The notes: generated from the sequence alone by a model not told the origin. A DNA stretch of 64,000 bases from Bacteroidales bacterium (GCA_017504965.1 JAFVQD010000022.1:1-64000), one strand, 5' to 3'. Positions 1 through 9,379 are shown, counted from the stretch's first letter. Program-made: numbers and translations.

Positions 1-305
1 ACCTTCGAACTGTATGAGACACATCGCTGAAAAAAATTGGCCTGATCATAGCGCTGCATCTCTATTATAAATGAGGTCCCATCCTCATCTTCACACCGCA
101 AATCAAGTTTCACAGACTTGTTACTCGCTGTCAACCCCTCTATCTCTGTAGTGGCATAGGTAAGATCCTTGACCCTTCTACCCTGCGGTAAAAATGCATT
201 GAGAAAATCTATCAACACCGGCTTATTGTCCTGATCTCCAAACACTGCCTTAAATCCACTGTTGGACAGTATGTCCACATAACGTTGTTTCTCTTGAGTC
301 ATCAT
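1..305 (-). CDS. Rpn family PD-(D/E)XK nuclease / putative transposase, 3' end outside window
   Basis: The first 101 codons of a minus-strand gene run off the left edge. The translation begins MMTQEKQRYVDIL and contains FKAVFGDQDNKPVLIDFLNAFL and later FIIEMQRYDQANFFQR, the arrangement of the PD-(D/E)XK nuclease family transposases (Rpn, PDDEXK_2). In that family the Asp of the LIDFLN-like segment and the E-x-Q of IEMQ are active-site residues; both are present. Rpn proteins are associated with RecA-independent recombination and occur in many copies in Bacteroidetes genomes. Two ATGs (303-305 and 300-302 on the complement) could start it. The upstream side is a gene-free, hairpin-rich stretch. 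The rest of the gene, and whether it is intact, cannot be seen. Confidence 0.8.
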   Translation of the reverse strand, partial: MMTQEKQRYVDILSNSGFKAVFGDQDNKPVLIDFLNAFLPQGRRVKDLTYATTEIEGLTASNKSVKLDLRCEDEDGTSFIIEMQRYDQANFFQRCVSYSSK

Positions 306-578
306 AAAAATAATCGTTTAAAATTTTCTGAATGCAATATTCTAACTTATTGTTGACTTCTTCTGTCAGATTCGTCAACACTTTTATCTGTTTACTTTTT
401 TGTACGTTCTGTCATAATTTTAAAAATGTGAAAAAAATCATTTTTAGAATAATGTATTTCCAAATATAAACAAAATTTGAACTGATAACATCTGATAAAT
501 AAAGCACTTACTGCACCTATGGGTGGAAAAAATTCTGACAGTTGGATGTATGGCAGATGCTGATCGCCCTCTCGTTTA

Positions 579-619
579 CCTAGTAGGGAATGTACACTAT
601 GTTTCCATTCCCTACTAGG
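579..619. repeat. REP-like hairpin, copy 1 (pair A)
   Basis: Perfect 14-bp inverted repeat, arms 579-592 and 606-619 (CCTAGTAGGGAATG and its complement), with a 13-base loop. The core AGTAGGGAAT/ATTCCCTACT recurs at 655-691, 41535-41568 and 43153-43187. The loops and outer flanks differ between copies, so only the stem is conserved. Confidence 0.8.
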
Positions 620-654
620 CCGGTTTTCGGGGGGATTTGGGGTATTTTCAGATG

Positions 655-691
655 TAGTAGGGAATGAAAGTGTGCTTTTCATTCCCTACTA
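655..691. repeat. REP-like hairpin, copy 2 (pair A)
   Basis: Perfect 15-bp inverted repeat, arms 655-669 and 677-691, with a 7-base loop. It shares the AGTAGGGAATG stem with copy 1 and lies 35 bases after it, so the two form a doublet like the REP pairs (BIMEs) of other bacteria. Confidence 0.8.
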
Positions 692-717
692 GGACATTGG
701 CGATGTCATCACGAACA

Positions 718-875
718 GATTAGGCACATCAATCCTTGCTGCAGGTGCTTCTATGAGTGATTAGCGTGCCCAATCCCTCTATCCCACACGGGATTAGGAA
801 CACTTTTCCCACCTGGAGGCCCATTTTCGTGCCTAACCTCTTCGCGATTCAGACACCTGAACGGGATTGGGTGTG
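718..875. repeat. cluster of GGGATTRGGCAC-like words in both orientations
   Basis: Five related words lie within 158 bases: GATTAGGCAC at 718-727 (+), the complement of GGGATTGGGCAC at 766-777 (-), GGGATTAGG at 790-798 (+), the complement of GGTTAGGCAC at 829-838 (-), and GGGATTGGGTGTG at 863-875 (+). Opposed copies form nested inverted repeats, for example 769-777 with 863-871. Function unknown; it lies between the 3' end of the FAD oxidoreductase gene and the REP pair. Confidence 0.55.
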
Positions 876-918
876 AGGAGGTGGGTGCGCTACATAGCGG
901 GTGACGCACGCGGTCAGA

Positions 919-2478
919 TTAAATCTTGTCTGCTACGTTGATGCCGTCAAGAGCTGATGAGACGATGCCGCCGGCGTAGCCTGAGCCCTCTCCACAGGGG
1001 TAGATTCCCGGAAGTCCGATATGCTGTAGGGTATCGGGATCGCGCGGTATTCTGACAGGTGATGATGTGCGGGACTCGACCGCCAGAAGGAGAGCCTCCT
1101 GAGTGTAGTACCCTTTCATCTTTCTGTCAAAAAGCAAGAATGCCTTTCTCATCCTGTCAGCCACTATATCGGGAAGTACATCCGAGAGCGAACACGATAC
1201 AAGTCCTGGAAAATATGAGCTTTTGGGTAGCTGTCCCGATGTCGCTTGTCTGTTCTTTCCGGTACGGACGAAGTCTGTCATTCTCTGTGCAGGTGCTTTA
1301 AGTGAACCTGACAAATCAAAAGCTGCCTTCTCCACACTCTCCTGAAATCTCAGAAGTGCGAGCGGATCCTGTTCACGTACATCTTCCGGATTTATTGACA
1401 CCACGATTCCTGCATTGGCCCACTTGGACGACCGCTGCGAATTGGACATACCATTCAGCACCAGACTTCCGGCAGATGATGATGAGGGGACCAAAAGTCC
1501 ACCGGGGCACATACAGAAAGAGAATACCCCTCTCCCATCCACTTGCTCCACAAGAGAATACTCTGCCGGAGGGAGGAGATGGTGACGGGCGCCCTTGTAT
1601 TGGATTTTATTGATAAGCTCCTGTGGATGTTCCACTCTGACACCGAGGGCAAACCCTTTCGATTCGAGAGCCCATCCGTTTTCATAGAATGTTCTGTAGA
1701 TCTCTTTGGCGGAATGGCCTGCTGCGAGGATAACATTACGTGCAGCAAAATATTCATTGGACGAAGTCCCATCCTCATTTTCCACCTTGCAGACCACCTC
1801 CCACTCCGAACCTTTGCGGACAAACTCTTCCACTCTGCAGCCAAAATGATACTCTCCGCCGTGGTCGATGATACAGCGGCGGATCCCCTCCATTATGGCA
1901 GGGAGCTTGTCACTCCCTATGTGAGGGTGTGCCTCCACCATTATACTCTCTGAGGCTCCGAAGTCCACCAATTGTCCCAGGACAGAACGGACATCCCCCC
2001 TCTTGTTCGAACGGGTGTAGAGCTTTCCATCTGAAAATGTACCTGCCCCACCCTCTCCGAAGCAGTAGTTCGAATCGGGGTGGACATTGCCATAGCGCGA
2101 CAAAGCCGCAATATCATATTTGCGTTTGTGGACATCCTTACCTCTTTCGATGATAACAGGTTTGAGCCCCCTCTGCAGAAGACGGAGTGCAGCAAACAGT
2201 CCGGCAGGGCCCGCCCCTATAACGATGACCGGCTCAGCACCGGCAACATTCCTGTACTCGGGTGTACGGTATGGTTCATACCCGGGTTCATCCACCGAAT
2301 AACCTTGGACACGGTAGCGATATTGGATATTCTTTGTTCTGGCATCCAGCGATTTTTTCACCACCACTGCTGCAGCCACTTTACCCTTCGGCAGCCCCAT
2401 CTGTCGTGCCGCAGAAGCAAACAGCTCCTCCTGCGTGGGGATATGCCCTATGGAATATGATACTTCGAACTCTTTCAT
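919..2478 (-). CDS. NAD(P)/FAD-dependent oxidoreductase (COG2509-type)
   Basis: 519 aa. An N-terminal domain of about 80 residues rich in basic residues is followed by a dinucleotide-binding fold with VIVIGAGPAGLFAAL around residues 84-97 and an acidic residue in VIIERG at the end of the second strand, typical of FAD binding. The family-specific segment GEGGAGTFSDGKLYTR follows, and the C-terminus carries GIYPCGEGSGYAGGI, the second FAD-contact region seen in HI0933-like and COG2509 dehydrogenases. The physiological substrate of this family is not known. The gene ends after the repeat region and begins 5 bases downstream of the tsaD stop, so it is probably co-transcribed with tsaD. Confidence 0.85.
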   Translation of the reverse strand: MKEFEVSYSIGHIPTQEELFASAARQMGLPKGKVAAAVVVKKSLDARTKNIQYRYRVQGYSVDEPGYEPYRTPEYRNVAGAEPVIVIGAGPAGLFAALRLLQRGLKPVIIERGKDVHKRKYDIAALSRYGNVHPDSNYCFGEGGAGTFSDGKLYTRSNKRGDVRSVLGQLVDFGASESIMVEAHPHIGSDKLPAIMEGIRRCIIDHGGEYHFGCRVEEFVRKGSEWEVVCKVENEDGTSSNEYFAARNVILAAGHSAKEIYRTFYENGWALESKGFALGVRVEHPQELINKIQYKGARHHLLPPAEYSLVEQVDGRGVFSFCMCPGGLLVPSSSSAGSLVLNGMSNSQRSSKWANAGIVVSINPEDVREQDPLALLRFQESVEKAAFDLSGSLKAPAQRMTDFVRTGKNRQATSGQLPKSSYFPGLVSCSLSDVLPDIVADRMRKAFLLFDRKMKGYYTQEALLLAVESRTSSPVRIPRDPDTLQHIGLPGIYPCGEGSGYAGGIVSSALDGINVADKI

Positions 2479-2483
2479 ACAGA

Positions 2484-3512
2484 CTAATCTTTATATTCCA
2501 ATGCTCGTGATATAGGGGCCACATCGAGTGAGGTGGTCAGCCCTTTGTCAAATTTGAACATTCCGGTGATGGCTATCATAGCGGCATTGTCGGTGGTAAA
2601 TTTGAATTCCGGGATATATGTGGTCCAGCCCCTCTTCTCCCCTTCTGTCCTGATTCTGTCACGAAGTCCTGAATTGGCTGATACCCCTCCGGCAATGGCC
2701 ACCTGCCTGATACCTGTCTGCTTGACTGCCTTCAGGAGCTTATCCATCAGGATATCTATCAGTGTCTTCTGGAAAGATGCGCAGATATCTGGCATATTCT
2801 CCTGGATAAAGTCCGGATTCTCCTTTACCTGGTCCCTAAGGAAATAGAGAAGTGATGTTTTGATGCCGCTGAAACTGTAGTTCAAATCGGGGATATGCGG
2901 TTTGGCAAATTTAAAACGGTTCGGATCGCCCTCCTTAGCCAGTTTATCCACTATCGGACCTCCCGGATAGCCCAGCCCCATAATCTTCGCGCACTTGTCA
3001 AACGCTTCACCCACAGCATCATCTATAGTGTGGCCAAGAACCTCAAACTTTAGATAATCGTCCACTCTGACTATCTGCGAATGTCCTCCCGATACGAGGA
3101 GTGCCAGAAATGGGAATGAAGGAAGGAGTTTCTCTTTGCCTGGCTCCTGGATAAAGTGTGACAGGATATGTCCCTGGAGATGGTTCACCTCCACTAAAGG
3201 CTTTCCTGTGGCCAATGAGAGTCCCTTGGCAAATGATGTCCCTACGAGGAGTGAGCCAAGAAGGCCGGGGCCTCGGGTAAATGCGATGGCATCCACCTGC
3301 GACATCTCTACCTCTGCCTCTTTAAGAGCCTGATGCACCACAGGAAGAATATTCTGCTGATGCGCTCTGGATGCAAGTTCGGGGATAACTCCGCCATACT
3401 TTCTATGAACCTCCTGCGAGGCCATCACATTTGAGAGCAAAAACCCATCTTTTATCACTGCTGCCGATGTATCATCGCAGGAAGACTCTATTCCTAATAT
3501 AATTCTTGACAT
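2484..3512 (-). CDS. tsaD: tRNA N6-adenosine threonylcarbamoyltransferase TsaD
   Basis: 342 aa from the ATG chosen here. TsaD transfers the threonylcarbamoyl group from TC-AMP to A37 of ANN-decoding tRNAs, with TsaB and TsaE. The Kae1/Qri7 signature is clear: GIESSCDDTSAA near the start, the metal-binding His pair in NHLQGH (H111, H115), SGGHSQI, and the C-terminal IAGGVSANSGLR and DNAAMIA segments. An in-frame TTG seven codons upstream would give a longer product, but the family begins right before xILGIESSCDD, so the ATG at 3512 is preferred. It is divergent from tamB, a neighbour pair common in Bacteroidetes. MtaB, which modifies the TsaD product further, is encoded on the far side of tamB. 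Confidence 0.96.
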   Translation of the reverse strand: MSRIILGIESSCDDTSAAVIKDGFLLSNVMASQEVHRKYGGVIPELASRAHQQNILPVVHQALKEAEVEMSQVDAIAFTRGPGLLGSLLVGTSFAKGLSLATGKPLVEVNHLQGHILSHFIQEPGKEKLLPSFPFLALLVSGGHSQIVRVDDYLKFEVLGHTIDDAVGEAFDKCAKIMGLGYPGGPIVDKLAKEGDPNRFKFAKPHIPDLNYSFSGIKTSLLYFLRDQVKENPDFIQENMPDICASFQKTLIDILMDKLLKAVKQTGIRQVAIAGGVSANSGLRDRIRTEGEKRGWTTYIPEFKFTTDNAAMIAITGMFKFDKGLTTSLDVAPISRALEYKD

Positions 3513-3552
3513 ATACACTCGATTATTTGGCAAAAATATGCAATATTTTAAT

Positions 3553-3560
3553 TAGATTTG
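3553..3560 (+). promoter_or_regulatory. possible -7 box for tamB
   Basis: TAGATTTG matches the Bacteroidetes -7 consensus TAnnTTTG. A TTTG at 3526-3529 is 23 bases upstream, longer than the usual 19-20. Transcription would start near 3566 and leave about 55 bases before the GTG at 3622. Read by eye only. Confidence 0.35.
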
Positions 3561-3621
3561 TAAGTTAAAAGGTAATTCTGCTATCAGTAGGTTAAAAAAA
3601 ATATTCATCAGGATACTTATC

Positions 3622-6600
3622 GTGTTGGTGATCTCACTAACAGCGATACACCTCGCCATACACATCCCCTCTGTACAGAACTTCATCGCACACAAAGTCA
3701 TCAGCAAAATAGAGCCTAAAATAGATGGTAAGATCGAGTTCAGCAAACTCACCATAACATTTGTAAGCAGGGTCATAATCGAGGACCTGGCTGTCACAGG
3801 GGCCCCAGGAGACACCCTGATAAGTGCTGAGAAACTGGCTGTATATGTATCGTTTTCTGACATACTTCACGGCGATATCAGAGCAAACAGGATATCTATC
3901 AAAAATGGTGTCTTCAACTACATCGAAGAGGGAAATAAGACTTCAAACCTGTCAAGGATTTTCAAAATGGAGAAAGACCCCAATGATACCACCAAAGGGG
4001 GATGGCCATTTATCACCATACGGGAGCTCCGCATCCAGGACTACAGATTCAACTATGTCGGGGACACACCTCCAAAATCCCCCGTCAAGGATGGCTGTAT
4101 GGACTATACAAATATCGGACTCAGCGACATTAATCTCCGTATTCACGACATAAAGGTAAGGCCCAAGAAAGGGATTACAGCCAAGATACACACACTTAAA
4201 GCGAAAGAAAAATCGGGGCTCGACCTCCAGCAGCTGAGCTGTGATTTCTCACTGGACAAGAACCTCCTCGCGATGAGGAACCTTACCCTTCGTGATAACT
4301 ACACAAATCTTAAGGCAAATCACTTGACATTCGGATACGACAGCGGAAAGGACCTCAAAGATTTCATAAACAAAATCAAATTGGATGTAGACTTCACCGA
4401 CACAGAGTTCGATTTTGGAACGGTAGGATTCTTCACCCACTCTATGCAGGGGAACCATCTGAAGCTTAGCATAAATGGAAGGGTCTACGGCCCTGTAGCA
4501 CATCTGCAGAGTCAATCACTGGAGGTATCCACCCCATCAGAAGACACATATATCCGTCTGAAATTCTCGATGAAGGGTCTCCCCGACATAAGAAAAACCA
4601 TATTTGATGCCCATATACAAGATCTCAGATCCAGAAGTGAAGATATAGACCATATCATAGCGGGCTTCGCCCCCGACACTAAGCCTATTCTCGGCCCTAT
4701 GATTCCAGGGGCAGATGTAGCTCTTCATCTCAATATGCTGGGAACCATCTACGATTTCGTGACAGACGGCAGGCTACACACCTCATTAGGAGATGCTGCA
4801 TTTGATCTGGATCTCGAGTTCCCGGGTAAGAATCTGGGGGGTATCATCAAGGGGAAACTCAGCACATACGACCTGAATCTGGGTAAGATCATATCATCCC
4901 CCACTTTGGGAGAGGTATCTGCCGGAGTTAAGGCAGACATAAGACTGAGAAAGAGAGAGTTCGGAGGGTTAAGTGCCAATATTGACTCCTTGAGAATAGC
5001 AAAATTAGGTTTCAAAGGGTACAATTACTCCAATATTTTCGCTATTGCCAGCTATTCCGACAAGAAATTTGATGGAAGAATCATCGGCCACGACCCTAAT
5101 CTCCACTTCCAGATCCAGGGAATCGCATCACTCGCAGACAAAGAGAAGAACAGTTCATATAAACTGCACGCAGACATCCCTTTTGCAGACCTTGCAGCCA
5201 TCAAAATACTTGACACTCAGGAGAAAGCCCAATTGAGCCTCAGGACAGCTGCCAATGTCAGTCTCAGCGGGGAGAACCTCATAGGAAATATTGACCTTAG
5301 AAATGTAACCTTCTGGGGAGAAGAGGAGTACCAGTTCAACTCCATATCCCTGTCAGCACTATTCAAAGATAAAGACTACAATATAGCCCTTACCGCTCCA
5401 TTCCTGGATGCCAGATATACATCGACAGAATCGCCAAGCGCATTCATATCCAGAGTAAAAGGGATAGTTCTGGAGGAGCAGTTCGGAGAGACTTTCACTA
5501 ATGGGAAGAAGGAGAAAGCCACACCTGATCTCCCATACAAAGGGATCACCGATCTCTCTTTGGTGACATTCAACACAGAATCCATCTGTGATATCGTGAT
5601 GCCCGACCTATATCTGGCTGACAGCACCCGTATAGGATTAAGTCTAAATGATCAGGATTCACTCCATTTGAGTATCAATTCTGAGAGGATCGCCCTAAAC
5701 AAGAACTTCCTGAAGGATCTCTCCCTTATCGTGGAGAATAAGGACTCTATCATCCACTCTTCCATCACATCAAGCTCTGCCAACGTAGCAAGTATCGACC
5801 TCAACGACACCCGAATAGGTATGAAAATCGAGGATGGTATCATAGGTCTGAACTGCACATTTGACAACACCAGACTTAACCAAAGTGAGCTCTCTCTTAT
5901 CTCTGACATCTCATTCGATAGGGGTGCCAATAACAAGCTAGTAACAAATGTAGCCATCGACACATCATTCGTGACGATCAAAGGGCACAAATGGCACTTT
6001 AACCCATCTACTATCTCCATCAGCAGCAAAAACTTCAAATTCAGAGACTTCAGACTTCAAAACGAGGATCAGTACATCTCCATAGAAGGTGATATTACCG
6101 ACAATAGTGCAGACCGCGTATCGGTAACCCTCCACGAATTTGACCTTTCATTCGCAGATTCATTCCTCAAGAAGAAGATAAACATCGAAGGAATCCTCAC
6201 CGGCGACATCACAGCTTCCGGCATCTTTGATACTCCAAATATTCTGATGGATGTAAAAGGGAGTGGATTGGCCCTGATGTCACGCACCATAGGAGACTTA
6301 CAGCTCCTGAGCAAGTGGGATCAGACTAACAAAAGGATGAATCTTTTGGTTCAGAATCAGATAGAGGGGATGAATCCTCTGACAGTATCGGGCTATTACC
6401 AGCCTCAGGGCAAATTTGTAAACGCCAATATCTCATTCCAAGAGTTCAGTCTGGCCATACTTGAGCCTTTCCTGAAAGATGTTCTGACAAATACCGGTGG
6501 TGTGATCTCTGGAGATCTGGAACTCGTCGGGACTATGGACAGACTCACCCTCACCAGTGAGAATACTATGCTCCATAACTTCACATTTACCCCGGTATTT

Positions 6601-8130
6601 ACAAATGTACCGTACGTGGTAAGCGGACCTGTCGGATTCACCAGAGATGCCATATCATTCAACAACCTGAAAGTCCACGACAAGTTCAATAATGAAGGGA
6701 CCCTTAGCGGCTCGCTCAGACACAGATCCTTCAAAAATATGTACCTGGATGCAAGGCTCGCCTTCAATAACCTGCAGTGCCTCAACTCCACAGACAAGGA
6801 CAATGACACATTCTACGGAAGTGCCTTTGCCTCCGGCAATATCAACATCTCCGGTCCATTCAACGATCTGTATGCGGACATAACTGCCACTACAGAGCCC
6901 AATACTGCTATACACATCCCCCTCTCATCTGCCTCATCTGCCAAGAGTGAGGATCTTCTCACCTTCTCCATCAGAGATACGATAAAGGTGGATCCATATC
7001 TGGAGAAGATCCAAAAGAAGGATAAGAAGGAAAAGGAGGGTAAAAAATCCAATTTCTCCCTTCAGGCCAAGGCCAATGTCACTTCAGATGCTGAGCTCTA
7101 CATCGAGATCAACAAACAGCTCGGAGATATCCTCAAATGTCGTGGCAACGGAGCTGTGGATGTATCCGTCGACCCTGCAAGATCCATTTTCGACCTTAAG
7201 GGGGACTACACCATCGACGAGGGTAGTTACAAGTTTGTCCTGCTCGGCATCACCGCGAAAGACTTTATCATAGATAATGGGGGAAGTATCAACTTTAATG
7301 GTGACATTAAGAGCACCTCACTTAATGTGGGTGCCACCTATCAGACCAAAGCATCCATATCAACACTCATCTCCGACACCTCTGCAGTAGGTAACCGCAG
7401 GGTTGTGGACTGCGGCATCAAGATGAGTGGCTCCCTCTCTAATCCAAACATCTCCTTTGCCATCGATGTCCAGGATCTCGACCCTATTACCAAAGGTCGC
7501 GTAGAGAGTGCATTGAGTACAGACGACAAGATCCAGAAACAGTTTATGGCACTCCTTATCTCCGGCAGCTTCGTCCCCGATGAGCAGTCAGGTATCGTGA
7601 ACAATACCACTATCCTCTATTCAAATGCCGGCGAGATGCTCTCAAACCAGTTCAACAACGTCTTCAGACAGCTCGATATCCCTCTCGATCTCGGTCTGAA
7701 CTTCCAGCCTGCCACAGATGGAAAGACGCACGATATGTTCGATGTCGCCCTGTCATACCAGGCGTTCAACAACAGGATGGTGATAAACGGCAATGTAGGA
7801 AACAATCAGGCATCCCAGGCCTGGGGTGGAGACTTCGAGGCAGAGGTCAAACTGGACAAGAAAGGTAAAATGAGACTTAAAGCATTCACCCGCGCTGCCG
7901 ATGACTACTCAAACTACCTCGACAATACCCAAAGACACGGTATCGGTTTCACATATCAGGACGAATTCGATAACTTCAGAGAACTGCTCCGCAATATCTT
8001 CTGGAGCAAGAAACGTCGCGAAGAGTACGAGACCAAACTTATGCTTGAAGCCGAAAAGCAGATTGTAGAAGAGGACAAGGCCAATGAGCACAAAAAGGAG
8101 ATCCACCAGGCCAAGGAGTCTATATGGTAA
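3622..8130 (+). CDS. tamB: translocation and assembly module protein TamB (DUF490)
   Basis: About 1502 aa. TamB-like AsmA-superfamily proteins are anchored in the inner membrane and span the periplasm as a long beta-groove; they are linked to outer-membrane protein assembly and lipid transport. An N-terminal hydrophobic segment is followed by more than 1300 residues of repetitive beta-strand sequence, and the C-terminal DUF490 region includes GDYTIDEGSYKFVLLG and the strand-rich RHGIGFTYQDEFDNF. The tail is charged and helical. The start is unclear: no in-frame ATG exists between the stop at 3553 and residue about 110. GTG 3622 is listed, but upstream codons (3589-3621) encode RLKKIFIRILI, which would complete a normal membrane anchor. 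The 3' end overlaps mtaB by 11 bases, tail to tail. Confidence 0.93.
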   Translation: MLVISLTAIHLAIHIPSVQNFIAHKVISKIEPKIDGKIEFSKLTITFVSRVIIEDLAVTGAPGDTLISAEKLAVYVSFSDILHGDIRANRISIKNGVFNYIEEGNKTSNLSRIFKMEKDPNDTTKGGWPFITIRELRIQDYRFNYVGDTPPKSPVKDGCMDYTNIGLSDINLRIHDIKVRPKKGITAKIHTLKAKEKSGLDLQQLSCDFSLDKNLLAMRNLTLRDNYTNLKANHLTFGYDSGKDLKDFINKIKLDVDFTDTEFDFGTVGFFTHSMQGNHLKLSINGRVYGPVAHLQSQSLEVSTPSEDTYIRLKFSMKGLPDIRKTIFDAHIQDLRSRSEDIDHIIAGFAPDTKPILGPMIPGADVALHLNMLGTIYDFVTDGRLHTSLGDAAFDLDLEFPGKNLGGIIKGKLSTYDLNLGKIISSPTLGEVSAGVKADIRLRKREFGGLSANIDSLRIAKLGFKGYNYSNIFAIASYSDKKFDGRIIGHDPNLHFQIQGIASLADKEKNSSYKLHADIPFADLAAIKILDTQEKAQLSLRTAANVSLSGENLIGNIDLRNVTFWGEEEYQFNSISLSALFKDKDYNIALTAPFLDARYTSTESPSAFISRVKGIVLEEQFGETFTNGKKEKATPDLPYKGITDLSLVTFNTESICDIVMPDLYLADSTRIGLSLNDQDSLHLSINSERIALNKNFLKDLSLIVENKDSIIHSSITSSSANVASIDLNDTRIGMKIEDGIIGLNCTFDNTRLNQSELSLISDISFDRGANNKLVTNVAIDTSFVTIKGHKWHFNPSTISISSKNFKFRDFRLQNEDQYISIEGDITDNSADRVSVTLHEFDLSFADSFLKKKINIEGILTGDITASGIFDTPNILMDVKGSGLALMSRTIGDLQLLSKWDQTNKRMNLLVQNQIEGMNPLTVSGYYQPQGKFVNANISFQEFSLAILEPFLKDVLTNTGGVISGDLELVGTMDRLTLTSENTMLHNFTFTPVFTNVPYVVSGPVGFTRDAISFNNLKVHDKFNNEGTLSGSLRHRSFKNMYLDARLAFNNLQCLNSTDKDNDTFYGSAFASGNINISGPFNDLYADITATTEPNTAIHIPLSSASSAKSEDLLTFSIRDTIKVDPYLEKIQKKDKKEKEGKKSNFSLQAKANVTSDAELYIEINKQLGDILKCRGNGAVDVSVDPARSIFDLKGDYTIDEGSYKFVLLGITAKDFIIDNGGSINFNGDIKSTSLNVGATYQTKASISTLISDTSAVGNRRVVDCGIKMSGSLSNPNISFAIDVQDLDPITKGRVESALSTDDKIQKQFMALLISGSFVPDEQSGIVNNTTILYSNAGEMLSNQFNNVFRQLDIPLDLGLNFQPATDGKTHDMFDVALSYQAFNNRMVINGNVGNNQASQAWGGDFEAEVKLDKKGKMRLKAFTRAADDYSNYLDNTQRHGIGFTYQDEFDNFRELLRNIFWSKKRREEYETKLMLEAEKQIVEEDKANEHKKEIHQAKESIW

Positions 8131-9379
8131 CCTTCACGATCTTCCCTATCTCATCCCTATTGTAGGGTCGCTCCACCTTTATATAATTTCTGGTATATCC
8201 ATACATCATCCCCCCCTTCATAGTGCTTTCGAAAAGGACCTCCTCCTCTCTACCCTTATTTGAGAGGCAAAACTCCGAGTGGAGTCTGTCTGAGAGCTCT
8301 TCGAGCCTTTTCACCCTCTCATCTTTCACCTGACTGTCCACCTGTCCTGGCATAGCAGCGGCCACTGTATTGGGCCTTATAGAATATGGGAAGATATGGA
8401 TAAACGCAGGCTTGACCGACTCAAGAAACCTGTAAGTCTCCATAAAGAGCTCCTCTGTCTCACCGGGGAAGCCCACTATCACATCTATGCCGAAGAAAAC
8501 GTGCGACATATTTGCCCTGATGAGGTCTATTTTAGACCTGAACATCTCTGTGGTATACCTCCTTTTCATAGCAGCAAGCACAGTGTCACACCCCGACTGG
8601 AGCGGTATATGGAAGTGGGGCAAGAACTTGGTTCCGGAGGCTATCCACCTGACAATCTCTTCAGTCAGCAAGTTAGGCTCAATCGAAGAGATGCGGTACC
8701 TTTCGATCCCCTCTACCCCATTCAAAGCCTTCAATAGGTCTAAAAAAGACTCACCTGTGGTTTTCCCGAAATCTCCGGTATTAACCCCGGTAAGGACTAT
8801 CTCCTTTATCCCGCTTGCAGCGATTTTTTCCGCCTCCTGCACCAGCAAAGCGATCGGCAGATTCCTGCTTTTGCCTCTGGCAATTGGTACGGTGCAATAT
8901 GCACAGAAGTAGTCGCATCCGTCCTGCACCTTCAGGAATGAGCGGGTCCTCTCCCCTGTGGAGAACGACGGGAATATAGATTCGATCCGGTTCCTCTCGC
9001 AGGAAAATGCCTTCGAAGAGCCCTTGCCCCCTATTTTTGACACCTCTGCATACAATTGCCCTTTATATTGGGCACCCAGGACAATATCAACCCCCTCTAT
9101 TGCGAGGATCTCCTCGCTTTTCAATTGGGCGTAGCACCCTGTCACTGCAATAATTGCAGATGGGCTCTTCTTATGCAGCCTCCGGATGATATTGCGGCAT
9201 TTCTTGTCGCTATGGTCAGTCACAGAGCAGGTATTTATGACATAGACATCTGCTACCTCAGTGGGCTTCACCACTTTATAGCCGTGCTCTTCAAATTCAC
9301 GGGCATAGGTAGAGGTCTCGGAGTAGTTAAGTTTACAGCCGAGGGTTACGAATGCTACACTGTCGCGATTACTCTCCAT
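8120..9379 (-). CDS. mtaB: tRNA t6A37 C2-methylthiotransferase MtaB
   Basis: 419 aa from ATG 9379. MtaB is a radical SAM enzyme that converts t6A37 to ms2t6A37. The UPF0004 domain carries its three cluster cysteines in TLGCKLNYSE, NTCSVTDHSDKKC and VTGCYAQ. The radical SAM domain carries CDYFCAYC, and a TRAM-like C-terminus ends the protein. GCKLN and NTCSVT(D/N) distinguish MtaB from MiaB and RimO. An in-frame GTG at 9403 would add eight residues (LSNVQCP) without family support. The start overlaps the folB 3' end by 11 bases, which indicates coupled expression with folB and the upstream methyltransferase. Confidence 0.95.
   Translation of the reverse strand: MESNRDSVAFVTLGCKLNYSETSTYAREFEEHGYKVVKPTEVADVYVINTCSVTDHSDKKCRNIIRRLHKKSPSAIIAVTGCYAQLKSEEILAIEGVDIVLGAQYKGQLYAEVSKIGGKGSSKAFSCERNRIESIFPSFSTGERTRSFLKVQDGCDYFCAYCTVPIARGKSRNLPIALLVQEAEKIAASGIKEIVLTGVNTGDFGKTTGESFLDLLKALNGVEGIERYRISSIEPNLLTEEIVRWIASGTKFLPHFHIPLQSGCDTVLAAMKRRYTTEMFRSKIDLIRANMSHVFFGIDVIVGFPGETEELFMETYRFLESVKPAFIHIFPYSIRPNTVAAAMPGQVDSQVKDERVKRLEELSDRLHSEFCLSNKGREEEVLFESTMKGGMMYGYTRNYIKVERPYNRDEIGKIVKVTI

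Larger units (their letters stand above)
306..918. other. gene-free 613-base stretch with REP-like hairpins and repeated words
   Basis: No convincing gene lies here. From about 306 to 570 the sequence is AT-rich and holds the upstream region of the Rpn gene. From 579 to 691 there are two palindromic hairpins (separate entries). From 718 to 875 a GGGATTRGGCAC-like word recurs five times in both orientations. The only reading frame of note (392-682, minus) runs through both palindromes and has no recognisable features. Confidence 0.7.

Noticed and set aside
392-682. Minus-strand open frame of 96 codons
   Set aside because: It runs through both arms of two palindromes, has no family features, and the palindromes explain the sequence better.
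3513-3533. Longer TsaD start at an upstream TTG
   Set aside because: The added residues (PNNRVY) are outside the family alignment and a good ATG precedes RIILGIESSCDD.
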